Source: an uncultured Selenomonadaceae bacterium (lineage in GTDB: Bacteria > Bacillota > Negativicutes > Selenomonadales > Selenomonadaceae). From it: a stretch of 64,000 nt of DNA. The stretch's first letter is position 1; each line of letters begins with the position of its first letter. Position numbers and translations under genes: made by a program. Positions 44,355 to 52,295 of the stretch are shown piece after piece. The stretch is from the NCBI GenBank assembly GCA_902778455.1, contig CACYXR010000004.1, positions 1 through 64,000 on the forward strand, read 5' to 3'. Below the pieces are notes generated by a model. The model searched no databases, had not been told where the DNA came from, and saw only the letters and a list, made by a program, of their open reading frames with translations.

Positions 44355-45608
44355 TTACACCGAAAGCTCTTTGCCCGCGTCCAAAAGATTCTTCATGCAG
44401 GCGACGACGTCCTTCTGCCGTTTCAGGGCATCCTTCGCAACAGAATCCAGGAACTCCGTGTTGTGGTCGAAGGAAGAAACCATATGCCCGATCAGTTTGA
44501 CCAGCTTCTCCGCGTCCAATCCCTTCTCGTCCGAAACCGCCGTCGAAACGGCCATGAATTCCACCAGCTTATAGTTCATGACAAACAATATGTAATTGTG
44601 GACGAATGTCCCCATGATTTTCTGCGGATAATGCTCTAAAAAGAACTCGTTGACAAGATAGTTCTCAAAAATGTGCCCGAATTCCTGATGCAGCTTTTCC
44701 TTCGCCGGACATAATGTTTTCTGATACTTTTCCACCAGCACATTCAGCGGCACTTCTTCCTCTTCCAGCTCGAAGGCGTGAACCACATGATACATCAGCG
44801 GACGCTCCCGCCCATGAAATTCCGCGTCTTTTCCATATAATGCCTCAATCAGCCCAAACATACTCTTGACGTATTCGACGACACGAAAATCAATAGCATC
44901 AAGCATCTCCGGCACTTTTTCCATGAAATCGTCCGCCGTGTAGACCGCCGCAAGCGTCTCGATCTGTTCCGGCTTCCCGGCCTCGACCATGTCTCCCGCC
45001 TGATCGAGGAAAAATCCCAGCACGATCAGCCGCTGGTCGATGGTAAGCGCACGATTTTGAAGAATCGAGATGGCCCCGTACTGAACGTCGATAAACGCGT
45101 CCCCCATCCTTGACAGCCGCCCCGAAGAGCGGCGGATCATCTCATCTCTCCTCTCCGCCGGCAACGGCACTTCCTCGAAGGCCATCGACTCCCTTGGAAG
45201 CAGCGCCAGCTTCGCCGCAACAGGGCAGGTCAGCGTCAAAGCCATCATAAAAAGATCGCCCGTCAAATACGGCTTGCGAGGGTACATGGTGCAGGTATTT
45301 GACAGCCAATCCGCTCCCCAAGTCTTCTGGATCTTGCAGAGGCCGTCGCTTTGAAGGAACGGACAGGAACCGTTCTTTGCCAATTCGACGATGAACTGAT
45401 TTTTCTGCTTTTTGTACTTGATGCGCGAGACAATTTTCTTCCGCTCTGTTTTCGGCTCGATCGTGCAATATTTCTGGTACGTCGGCCCGTCAATATCGAC
45501 CGCCCATCCCTTGCAGCATTGCGAGTTGCAGACGCTACCGTCGCATTGGAATTTTCCCACATACTCCGGCCGCAGGCACGCAAATGTCCTTTCCTGTTCC
45601 TCTCCCAT
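44355..45608 (-). CDS. fliB: FliB-like flagellin lysine N-methylase
   Basis: A 417-residue protein of the FliB family, which N-methylates surface lysines of flagellin in Salmonella and contains an Fe-S-type cysteine cluster. Visible: CDGSVCNSQCCKGW (C22, C27, C31, C32), then NGSCPFLQSDGLCKIQ and SNTCTMYPRKP, which together form the family's N-terminal cysteine-rich signature. The rest is mostly helical. Start ATG 45608 is preferred (GGGAGG 7 bases upstream); the frame runs open further back toward the tRNA. No flagellar genes are in the window, so the target protein here is unproven. Confidence 0.88.
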   Translation of the reverse strand: MGEEQERTFACLRPEYVGKFQCDGSVCNSQCCKGWAVDIDGPTYQKYCTIEPKTERKKIVSRIKYKKQKNQFIVELAKNGSCPFLQSDGLCKIQKTWGADWLSNTCTMYPRKPYLTGDLFMMALTLTCPVAAKLALLPRESMAFEEVPLPAERRDEMIRRSSGRLSRMGDAFIDVQYGAISILQNRALTIDQRLIVLGFFLDQAGDMVEAGKPEQIETLAAVYTADDFMEKVPEMLDAIDFRVVEYVKSMFGLIEALYGKDAEFHGRERPLMYHVVHAFELEEEEVPLNVLVEKYQKTLCPAKEKLHQEFGHIFENYLVNEFFLEHYPQKIMGTFVHNYILFVMNYKLVEFMAVSTAVSDEKGLDAEKLVKLIGHMVSSFDHNTEFLDSVAKDALKRQKDVVACMKNLLDAGKELSV

Positions 45609-45674
45609 ACGAAAGCCTCCCTCTCGTCCGCATGATATAAAAAAAGCACCGCTCCCGCGATGCTTTGGTTTGCG

Positions 45675-45750
45675 TGGCTGGGGTAGCTGGACTCGAACCA
45701 ACGCATGCGGGATTCAGAATCCCGTGCCTTACCAACTTGGCGATACCCCA
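45675..45750 (-). tRNA. tRNA-Gln (CTG anticodon)
   Basis: A 76-nt cloverleaf with acceptor stem TGGGGTA/TACCCCA (5' U as in tRNA-Gln), an encoded CCA, anticodon stem CGGGA/TCCCG around TTCTGAA with anticodon CTG, and T arm GGTTCGAGTCC. It reads CAG codons. Confidence 0.96.
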
Positions 45751-45807
45751 ATCGGCTGTCAACGTGAAGATTATACACAGACCAAGGGCGTTTGTCAAGG
45801 AAAATCT

Positions 45808-46929
45808 TTACGCATCGAGTTTACCATGACGGCGCACCGTGAGCGACAGGCAATTCGACATTTCCCCGTCCTCCGCCGCATAGCGGATATTCTCCGCGCT
45901 TCCCCTGACGATCCGCAGGGAAAGCTCGTTGTCGCTTTCCATGACGTCAAAATGTTCGCCGTTGTATCGCAGGGAAACCTCGGCACATTCGCTCTTCGGC
46001 TCGTACTCGACGGTCCAAAGGATGCGCGGCGGCTCCGGCAAACGCGGCAGCAGGAGCTGCGTGACAAGCTCCTCGAAAAGCAGCATCAGGGAACGGACCA
46101 CATCCTTCGACAGGCCGTTCTTTTGCCCGAAGGCCTCGATTGCGGTATGGCCGCCGATGAAGTCGAAGTCCCGGGACTCGACGGAAAGCGTCAGCACCTT
46201 CAGCCGCTGAATGAACTGTCTCGTTTTCTCCCGCTGCGGGCGCTCGAAAATCTGCTCCGGCGGACCGTCCTCGTAGACGCCGCCCTCGTCCATATAGAGG
46301 ACCCGGGTGGAGATTTTCCGCGCGAATTCCATGTCGTGGGTGACGATCATCATCGTGACGCCCATTTCCGCCACTTTCCGGATGACCGTCTCGACCTCGC
46401 CGACCATCGTCGGATCAAGAGCCGAGGTCGGCTCGTCGAACAGCAGGATTTTCGGCTCCATGGCCAGTGCACGGACGATCGCGATGCGCTGCTGCTGCCC
46501 GCCGGAAAGCTCGTCGGGATAGGACAGCAGCTTCTGCGAAAGGCCGACCTTCGCCGCCAGCTCTTTCGCGCGGTCATAGGCGTCCTGCCGGGAACGCCCC
46601 AGGAGCCCGACCGGCGCGGCCATGATATTCTCGGCGACGGTCAGATGGGAAAACAGATTGAAGGATTGGAAAATCATGCCGATTTTTTGGCGCAAGAGGT
46701 CTGTGCGATAACCGGGCGCGGTAATCTCCTCGTCCCGGAGAAAGATCTTCCCCGCCGTGGCCCGCTCCATTTGGTTGATTTGCCGAAGCAATGTCGACTT
46801 GCCGCAGCCGGAAGAGCCGATGATCGCGATGATTTCGCCCTCGTTCACCGTGAGATTTACGTCCTTCAAAGGCGTCACGCCCGGATATTCTTTTTTCAGA
46901 TGCTCGATGCGGAGAAGCGCGCCGCTCAT
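45808..46929 (-). CDS. amino-acid ABC transporter ATPase with extra C-terminal domain
   Basis: A 373-residue protein. Residues 1-245 are a complete polar-amino-acid ABC ATPase (GlnQ/HisP class): Walker A GSSGCGKST (38-46), Q-loop FQSFNLF, signature LSGGQQQR (141-148), Walker B ILLFDEPTSALD (161-172) and switch His198 in VTHDM. An added domain of about 120 residues (250-373) follows, with SKDVVRSLMLLFEELVTQLL and a beta-rich end. This resembles the start of RsbW/GHKL (HATPase-type) folds (EEL..N helix), though the ATP-lid motifs look degenerate. The start overlaps the permease stop by 4 bases (ATGA). It is the second gene of a two-gene transporter operon. Confidence 0.9.
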   Translation of the reverse strand: MSGALLRIEHLKKEYPGVTPLKDVNLTVNEGEIIAIIGSSGCGKSTLLRQINQMERATAGKIFLRDEEITAPGYRTDLLRQKIGMIFQSFNLFSHLTVAENIMAAPVGLLGRSRQDAYDRAKELAAKVGLSQKLLSYPDELSGGQQQRIAIVRALAMEPKILLFDEPTSALDPTMVGEVETVIRKVAEMGVTMMIVTHDMEFARKISTRVLYMDEGGVYEDGPPEQIFERPQREKTRQFIQRLKVLTLSVESRDFDFIGGHTAIEAFGQKNGLSKDVVRSLMLLFEELVTQLLLPRLPEPPRILWTVEYEPKSECAEVSLRYNGEHFDVMESDNELSLRIVRGSAENIRYAAEDGEMSNCLSLTVRRHGKLDA

Positions 46930-48422
46930 GGTTTCACCCCCCGCAGAATCTCGCCCGCCGTCCGGTTTCTCGGATTGAGCTTCGTCAGCATCCAATCCGT
47001 GATCCGCTGGAACAACCAGGTCAAAATCAAGTACAGCACCGAAATCACGATCAGCGGCATAAACGCGTCAAAGGTCCGCGCCCGGATCAGGTCCGCGACC
47101 TTCGTCAAATCCTGCACCGCGATATAGCCGACAATCGACGTGGATTTCAGCAAAGTCACAATCTCCGTTTGGTAGGCCGGGAAAAAGGTCAGTATCGCCT
47201 GCGGCAGCACGAATTTCCGGAAGGCCTGCCGCTCCGAGAATCCGAGCGCCAGCGCCGCCTCCGTCTGCCCCTTCGCTACGCTGGCCGCGCCGCTTTGGAG
47301 CAGCCCGAAGACCGAAAAGGCAAAGAGCAGGGAAAACACCAGCACAGACACGATCACGCCGTTCACGTTCATTCCGCTGAAAACGATATAGTAAAAGACC
47401 ATCAACAGAACCACCACAGGCATGCCCGCAAGGAAACGGGAGAACAGGTCCAGCGCCCGGTTCAGCAGCGGATACCCCTCCCGATAGGCGAAGCACAAAC
47501 CAAAGCCCAGGAGCGTTCCCAGAATCACGGAAGACAACGTGATCGCCAGCGTCAGCCCCATACCGGAGAGCATCATTTTCCAGCGGTTTTCCCGGATCAA
47601 CGCCCGGTCGATCTTCTCCTTCAGGGTCGCCCAGATTCCTTCCCCCGTCCCTTTCTTTGCCCGGACGACAAGCACGCAGTCGTCCGTGAACGTCACATCG
47701 GAAAAACGGAACGTCTCGGCTCGCTCCGGCGTGTACTCGGCGGCGTTGATGCCGATGTCGTTCTGCCCGTTGCTCACACTGGCCAGATTCGCCTCAAAGT
47801 TGGCGACGGTGAATTTGAAATCATAGCCCCGCTCCATGCAGAAGCGCTCCAAAAGCTCCGCCTCGTAGCCGCCGAGTTTCCCGTCCGAAAGGTAAATCAG
47901 CGGCGGACAGGAGCCGTCCGTTGCGATGGCCAGCGTCCCGTTCTCGCCGGAAAGATTCGGCGGTTCCACCGGCGGCGTCTCCCCGCTGCTCCAGCGCCCC
48001 TTCATCTCATCCAATGCGCCGCTGTCCTTCAAGGTTTTGAGGAATGCATTGAATTCTCCCCGCAGCCGATCCCCATCCTCCGAATAGTCGAATACGAAAG
48101 CGTAATTTGTCTGCCCGATGGGATCGCCCAGTACGGCGATGCCTTTCTCCCCCTCGGCGCAAAGCGCGTTGAAGAAGACGCGGCTCATGGCGATGGCGTC
48201 GATTTTTCTTTGCCGAAGCGCCTCCATCATGTCGCCGATGGTCGCAAGATACACATATTCGATATCGTCATGGAACGTCGCCCGGACATGCTCCTCCGAC
48301 TTGGCGGGCCATCCCCCGATCCGCCTGATCTCCTGCCCGTCCACCATCACGCCCTTTGCCGCGCTGCAAAGGCCTGTCAACAGGAACAGCGAAAGCAGCA
48401 GCAATACGACCTTTCTCGCCAA
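46926..48422 (-). CDS. amino-acid ABC transporter: fused binding domain and permease
   Basis: A 498-residue fusion. It has a signal peptide (about 1-21), then a segment resembling the second lobe plus C-terminal return of a GlnH-type binding protein (about 30-148, ending FNAFLKTLKDSGALDEMKGR). Next is a segment resembling the first lobe only (about 162-255, IATDGSCPPLIYLSDGKLGG, then INAAEYTPERAETFRFSDVT). The GlnP-type permease follows with about five helices (275-470) and the EAA-like loop EAALALGFSERQAFRKFVLP. The lobe order is reversed relative to normal binding proteins. Start is TTG 48422 with GAGGAGGG 8 bases upstream. Repeat R9 lies just upstream. Substrate: polar amino acid, inferred from class. 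Confidence 0.88.
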   Translation of the reverse strand: MARKVVLLLLSLFLLTGLCSAAKGVMVDGQEIRRIGGWPAKSEEHVRATFHDDIEYVYLATIGDMMEALRQRKIDAIAMSRVFFNALCAEGEKGIAVLGDPIGQTNYAFVFDYSEDGDRLRGEFNAFLKTLKDSGALDEMKGRWSSGETPPVEPPNLSGENGTLAIATDGSCPPLIYLSDGKLGGYEAELLERFCMERGYDFKFTVANFEANLASVSNGQNDIGINAAEYTPERAETFRFSDVTFTDDCVLVVRAKKGTGEGIWATLKEKIDRALIRENRWKMMLSGMGLTLAITLSSVILGTLLGFGLCFAYREGYPLLNRALDLFSRFLAGMPVVVLLMVFYYIVFSGMNVNGVIVSVLVFSLLFAFSVFGLLQSGAASVAKGQTEAALALGFSERQAFRKFVLPQAILTFFPAYQTEIVTLLKSTSIVGYIAVQDLTKVADLIRARTFDAFMPLIVISVLYLILTWLFQRITDWMLTKLNPRNRTAGEILRGVKP

Positions 48423-48476
48423 TCCTTCCGCCCTCCTCTACATACTATTAGTTTGGCCATGAAAATTCACGAAACC

Positions 48477-48590
48477 TTGCCTTCCCCTTTGGGGAAGGTG
48501 GCGCCCGAAGGGCGTCGGATGAGGTTTTTCAACGTGCCGAAAGACCTCACCCACCGCCTGCGGCGGTCCCCCCTCCCCAACGGGGAGGGC
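48477..48590. repeat. palindromic repeat, copy R9 (short form)
   Basis: A short form nearly identical to R4: TTGCCTTCCCCTTTGGGGAA, GGCGCCC-GAA-GGGCGTC, GGATGAGG, a centre of about 20 bases, then CCTCACCCACCGCC, CCGCC/GGCGG and CCCTCCCC-AAC-GGGGAGGG. It shares the TTCACGAAA flank with R4 and R10. It sits about 55 bases upstream of the ABC transporter start. Confidence 0.9.
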
Positions 48591-48648
48591 TATGCGTCAA
48601 CATGGCGATTTTTAATGGCCGGAGTAATATCCTAACAAGAATAATATT

Positions 48649-48679
48649 CGACGCGGAAAGAAATTTTCCTTCCGCGTCG
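48649..48679 (-). terminator. possible terminator hairpin
   Basis: A 10-bp stem CGACGCGGAA/TTCCGCGTCG with an 11-base loop, 7 bases after the stop of the minus-strand membrane protein gene. No clear T-run follows on the minus strand, so termination is uncertain. Confidence 0.5.
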
Positions 48680-48685
48680 TTCCGT

Positions 48686-49072
48686 TCACAGCAGAAAATA
48701 TATAACGCCCGCCAAAAAGCTCACCCCGTTCGTCAATAACAGCACGCGGAAGAGTCTCTTGCCGCCCTTTTCCCGCACCGTGTAGCCGCAAAGCGCATAT
48801 TCCAGCAGTACGACGAAGATCTCGCCCAAAAGTACGGCGGCAGCATACGGAAAGGTCCGGGGCGTTTCCGCGAGGAATTCGTTCAACAAAAGATTGCTGA
48901 CGATATTGACGACGAAGAACCAGGTCCACTCCGCCGCCCGCCGATAGCCGCAGAGCCAAAAGATCGGCGTCTCAATGACCGCCGTTGCCAACGCCGCGTC
49001 CAAAAGCCACGGCTCCGAAAGCACGCCGCCCGCCAACGCAAAAGCCGTTTCCGATACGACCGGAATCGTCAT
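48686..49072 (-). CDS. small membrane protein of unknown function
   Basis: A 128-residue protein with four predicted helices (about 20-40, 48-65, 72-92, 108-128). No family is recognised. The start is MTIPVVSETAFALAGG; the stop codon of the upstream MFS gene overlaps its ATG (ATGA), so it is translated as part of a three-gene set with the MFS protein and a secreted protein. The longer open frame upstream is antisense-like noise within the MFS gene and is not used. Role unknown; linkage suggests it works with the MFS transporter. Confidence 0.7.
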   Translation of the reverse strand: MTIPVVSETAFALAGGVLSEPWLLDAALATAVIETPIFWLCGYRRAAEWTWFFVVNIVSNLLLNEFLAETPRTFPYAAAVLLGEIFVVLLEYALCGYTVREKGGKRLFRVLLLTNGVSFLAGVIYFLL

Positions 49073-50208
49073 TCTACGTCCGCCCCCCGTCCAAGTACCC
49101 GCCCTGCGAGCCAAAGGCACAGGAATTGCAGGACGATCATCGCCGACGCGGGAACGAAAACCGCGCCCGGATAGAAAGCGCCCGGCAACAGACAGCCCGC
49201 CGCCAGCCCGAACATCAGCCCCGGCCGCGCGGGCGCGCACCGATGGAGAAGCCGCAACGTCAGCGGCATCGTCAAATTGAACGCGAACGCAAGCAGCAGC
49301 GCGAAAATCAGCCCTTCCCCCTGCAAGGCGAAAAAGCCCAAAAGGAAAATCGCGAGAATCGTTTTCCTGTATCCGACACGATCGCAAAGCACGCCTCCCG
49401 CCGCCTTGCCCAGAGCGAACACGCAGGGGAACAACAGCACGGGCGCCCCCGATACGCCGCCCCCGCCGAAGCCGCGCAGCACGACGCAAAGAAGCAGCGC
49501 CAACCCGCAGGCGAAAACCTTTCCCGTCGGCAACGAAGAATTATTATTACTTGCGGCATTATAATTCACGAAATCTTGCCTTCCCCTCCGGGGAGAAACA
49601 TGCCAGCGGCATGTTTCTTGGCAGCCCGAAGGGCTGACGGATGAGGTCTCATAATCGTTGGCAAAAACCTCACCCACCGCTTCACGGTCCCCCCTCCCCA
49701 TAGGGGAGGGCAAGCATGTGTTACAATGGGATAATACAAAAACCGCCGCCGCAACATACAAGACAAAAAAAAGCCATGCCGGGCAAAAACCGCCGAGGCC
49801 GAGCCCCAGCCCCACAGCGCCGCCCGAAACGAAAATCCCCGGCGGGCCGAAATTCTCATACCGCCGAAGCACAAGTCCGCCCGCCGCCGCGTGGAAAACA
49901 CAGTTCCCGACGCCGAGGGCAGCCGCCCAAAGCCAAACCGGAAGCGAGGACACAAGGCCGACGGCAAGAAAAACCGCCGCAACGACAAGGGCGGGCAAAA
50001 CCGTACGCGGCCTTTCGTCGAAAAACCAGCCCGCGCACCATTGCCCGCCGAACGCAATCAAATTGTACAGCCCGAAATAATAGACAATCGGCTCCAGATA
50101 CGGCTCATCGAAAGCATACGCCGCCAGCGCCGCGCCGCAGACGCCGTCCACGCAGAAATGCGCGAGCGTCAATGCGGGCAAAATCGCCGGAACAAACTCC
50201 CTCTTCAT
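49069..50208 (-). CDS. MFS-type transporter with in-frame palindromic repeat
   Basis: A 379-residue membrane protein. Residues 1-163 hold about six helices and residues 230-379 about five or six more, in a distant MFS pattern (loop WFFDERPRT after helix 2, and GGVLCDRVGYRK in the second half, the MFS A-like motif). Residues about 165-211 are the translation of repeat R10 (TCLPSPMGRGDREAVGEVFA... PRRGRQDF), lying in the central loop between the two halves. The frame stays open through the element. Start ATG 50208 overlaps the stop of the upstream gene (ATGA). Substrate unknown. The protein may tolerate the extra loop or be impaired by it. Confidence 0.8.
   Translation of the reverse strand: MKREFVPAILPALTLAHFCVDGVCGAALAAYAFDEPYLEPIVYYFGLYNLIAFGGQWCAGWFFDERPRTVLPALVVAAVFLAVGLVSSLPVWLWAAALGVGNCVFHAAAGGLVLRRYENFGPPGIFVSGGAVGLGLGLGGFCPAWLFFVLYVAAAVFVLSHCNTCLPSPMGRGDREAVGEVFANDYETSSVSPSGCQETCRWHVSPRRGRQDFVNYNAASNNNSSLPTGKVFACGLALLLCVVLRGFGGGGVSGAPVLLFPCVFALGKAAGGVLCDRVGYRKTILAIFLLGFFALQGEGLIFALLLAFAFNLTMPLTLRLLHRCAPARPGLMFGLAAGCLLPGAFYPGAVFVPASAMIVLQFLCLWLAGRVLGRGADVE
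49576..49714. repeat. palindromic repeat, copy R10, inside a coding region
   Basis: A full element within the MFS gene. It has TTGCCTTCCCC-TCC-GGGGA, then an extra perfect hairpin AGAAACATGCC-AGC-GGCATGTTTCT (49594-49618) not seen in other copies, then GGCAGCCC-GAA-GGGCTGAC, GGATGAGG, the centre, CCTCACCCACCGC, CCGC/GCGG-like and CCCTCCCC-ATA-GGGGAGGGCAAG. The TTCACGAAAT flank shared with R4 and R9 precedes it, so the unit may begin near 49563. Confidence 0.9.
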
Positions 50209-50744
50209 CCGATTGCCTGCCAACCGCCATCTTTGGATACGAAAATCTGCGTCCTGCCGTCCTTCCTCTCGATCAGGATCTCCCGCTCAATATCCTGCTC
50301 GTCCGGCTGGTCGCCGATTTTTTGACCAAAGGATGTGGGCTCGCGGCGCACGATAGCAAAATGCACCGTCAGCCGGTAGAGCGCCCCGTCGCCTTCCTCG
50401 GGGGCCACATAGGGAAATTCCACCGTCACCGTTCCCGGTCCCGGATCGTTGTACGCACCCGCCGTACCATGAACAGGCTCCCCTGTTTTCTGGTCGTAGA
50501 CGCGATATTCATAGGTGCCGATATCGGGAAAACCGAAATTGAACAGCAGCGTCCCGCCGTTCTCCTCCGCCTCAGAAATCGCAATATCCACTGTCGGATT
50601 CGCCTGCCTGACCGGCTGCTCGATCGGCGGAAGCGGACGACGCGGCGGCCGATACGGACGCCCCGGATCCGCAACGTCCGCAAATGCAGTGGACACGCTG
50701 CACACGAAAATCAGGAACGCGGCCAGCAAATCTTTTGCCTTCAT
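50205..50744 (-). CDS. secreted protein of unknown function
   Basis: A 179-residue protein with a clear Sec signal peptide (MKAKDLLAAFLIFVCSVSTA then FA-DVADP). A proline/arginine-rich linker (about 29-47) precedes a compact beta-rich domain (about 50-150) containing GTLLFNFGFPDIGTYEYRVY and YRLTVHFAIVRREP, reminiscent of a beta-sandwich. I do not recognise the family. It starts at ATG 50744 behind AAAGGAGG. It is followed by the MFS gene with stop/start overlap, and preceded by LPS heptosyltransferase genes, so an envelope role is plausible but unproven. Confidence 0.72.
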   Translation of the reverse strand: MKAKDLLAAFLIFVCSVSTAFADVADPGRPYRPPRRPLPPIEQPVRQANPTVDIAISEAEENGGTLLFNFGFPDIGTYEYRVYDQKTGEPVHGTAGAYNDPGPGTVTVEFPYVAPEEGDGALYRLTVHFAIVRREPTSFGQKIGDQPDEQDIEREILIERKDGRTQIFVSKDGGWQAIG

Positions 50745-50768
50745 GACGTTTGCCTCCTTTTGGGACTG

Positions 50769-51797
50769 TTACATAATCCCTTTTCCGATGATCTCCGAGA
50801 TTTTTTCCTGCACTGTCCTCACGGTGATTGACGCCAAACAATCAATGCCCTTCGGGCATGCGCGTTTCCAGCACCAGCGGCAGGTGCGCGAGACCTCGAT
50901 CGCGTTTTGCGGCTGACCGTAAGGACCGTTGCGGTTCGCGTCGGTAGGGCCCATCAGCATGACCGTCGACACGGACAGCCCCGCCGCCAGATGCACCGGT
51001 CCGGTGTCGCCGCCGAGGGCGAACTTCGCGCCGCGCAAAACGGCAGCCAGCTGCTTCAGGGACGTCTTCCCGATCAGCTCCACCGGCGGGATCTCCGTCT
51101 GCGCCAAAATATCGGCGGCAATCCCCTCGTCCACCGCGCCGCCGCCGACCAGCACCGGAATGATTTTCCTGTCGTAAAGCCAATCCGAAAGCGCGGCATA
51201 ATATTTGGCGGGCCACCGCTTGTTCGGCCAATTCGCGCCGACGGCAAATACCGCGTAATCCGCGCCCGCCGGCACGCCGCCCCTCACAAGCAGTTCCTTT
51301 GCGATTGTCTCGTCCTTCTCCGACACGACCAAAGGGAATTTGACCTCATCGACGCGGCAGCCGATGGCCCGCGCCACGTCGAGATAACGCTCAACAATAT
51401 GACCGTTCGCGTTTGGCCCGCAGACCGGCTCGCAGACCTTGTCGCTCATTTCCCGCATATTGCAGGTGCCGAGCCGACGCGGCGCGCCGGAAAAATAAGC
51501 GATCGCCGCCGATTTCCCAAGGCCCTGCAAATCCAGCGCAATGCCGAAATGGCCGTCGCGCAGCTTTTTCCGGAGCGGCTTGAAGTTTTTCAGGAAGCCG
51601 CCGAAGGATTTGAATTTCTTTTTCTCAAACAGCAATATCTCGTCGATATAGGGATTGTCGACGAGAAGCTCCCGGGCCGGCGGCTCCACCGCCCATGTCA
51701 GCCGCGCCTGGGGAAACGTCTCCTTGATCGCGTAAGACACGGGAAGCGCATGGATCACGTCGCCGATGGCGCTGAGCTTGACAACCAGGATGTTCAT
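50769..51797 (-). CDS. GT9 heptosyltransferase (LPS inner core)
   Basis: A 342-residue GT-B enzyme of the GT9 family. N-terminal [20 protein letters not shown] is the classical heptosyltransferase start, with the acceptor-side Asp (D13) typical of WaaC/WaaF. The C-terminal half has [20 protein letters not shown], and the ADP-heptose region [20 protein letters not shown] with the conserved D-T-G-P-xH. It transfers heptose from ADP-heptose to the LPS inner core at the cytoplasmic membrane face. Whether it adds heptose I or II is not decidable here. It overlaps the adenylyltransferase gene by 4 bases. Confidence 0.92.
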   Translation of the reverse strand: MNILVVKLSAIGDVIHALPVSYAIKETFPQARLTWAVEPPARELLVDNPYIDEILLFEKKKFKSFGGFLKNFKPLRKKLRDGHFGIALDLQGLGKSAAIAYFSGAPRRLGTCNMREMSDKVCEPVCGPNANGHIVERYLDVARAIGCRVDEVKFPLVVSEKDETIAKELLVRGGVPAGADYAVFAVGANWPNKRWPAKYYAALSDWLYDRKIIPVLVGGGAVDEGIAADILAQTEIPPVELIGKTSLKQLAAVLRGAKFALGGDTGPVHLAAGLSVSTVMLMGPTDANRNGPYGQPQNAIEVSRTCRWCWKRACPKGIDCLASITVRTVQEKISEIIGKGIM

Positions 51798-52264
51798 TCC
51801 CCGTTCGCCTTGATCCTTTCAATGACGCTCGTCGTCGAATGGCCTTCCACAAACGGGATGAACTCGACGCGGCCGCCGGCTTCCTGTACGATCTTCGCCT
51901 CCGGCAGCGTGTCCAGGGTATAGTCGCCGCCCTTGACATAAACATTGGGCCGAACCAAACGGATCAACTCCTCCGCCGTCGGCTCGTCGAAAATCGTCAC
52001 GATGTCCACTGCCCGAAGCGCGTCCAGCACCTCGGCGCGATCCGCCTCCGGAACAACGGGGCGGCCCTCGCCCTTCAGCCGACGTACCGACGCGTCGCTA
52101 TTCAGCCCGATCACGAGAAAATCTCCCATCGCTTCCGCCGCCGTCAGATAACGGATATGACCCGCGTGCAGGATGTCGAAGCAACCGTTCGTGAAGACAA
52201 TGGTCGCGCCGTCCGCCCGGACCGTATCGCAAGCTTCCTTGATGTATTCTCTCGGAATAATCAT
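51794..52264 (-). CDS. rfaE2: heptose 1-phosphate adenylyltransferase (HldE C-domain type)
   Basis: A 156-residue stand-alone nucleotidyltransferase. Motifs: [18 protein letters not shown] (23-40, with the GCFD and HAGH nucleotidyl-transfer motifs), [20 protein letters not shown] and the C-terminal [13 protein letters not shown]. It makes ADP-heptose from heptose 1-phosphate. In E. coli it is fused to the kinase as HldE; here kinase and transferase are separate neighbouring genes. Start ATG 52264, 31 bases after the kinase stop. Confidence 0.94.
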   Translation of the reverse strand: MIIPREYIKEACDTVRADGATIVFTNGCFDILHAGHIRYLTAAEAMGDFLVIGLNSDASVRRLKGEGRPVVPEADRAEVLDALRAVDIVTIFDEPTAEELIRLVRPNVYVKGGDYTLDTLPEAKIVQEAGGRVEFIPFVEGHSTTSVIERIKANGE

Positions 52265-52295
52265 ATCTGTCCCTCCTCCGCGCTTATTTGCTTAT

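Noticed and set aside
48423..48476. A missing first lobe encoded further upstream of the fused ABC permease
   Set aside because: The 54 bases before the TTG start contain no in-frame coding sequence of that kind, and repeat R9 then intervenes. The protein also has its own signal peptide, so the start is probably real.
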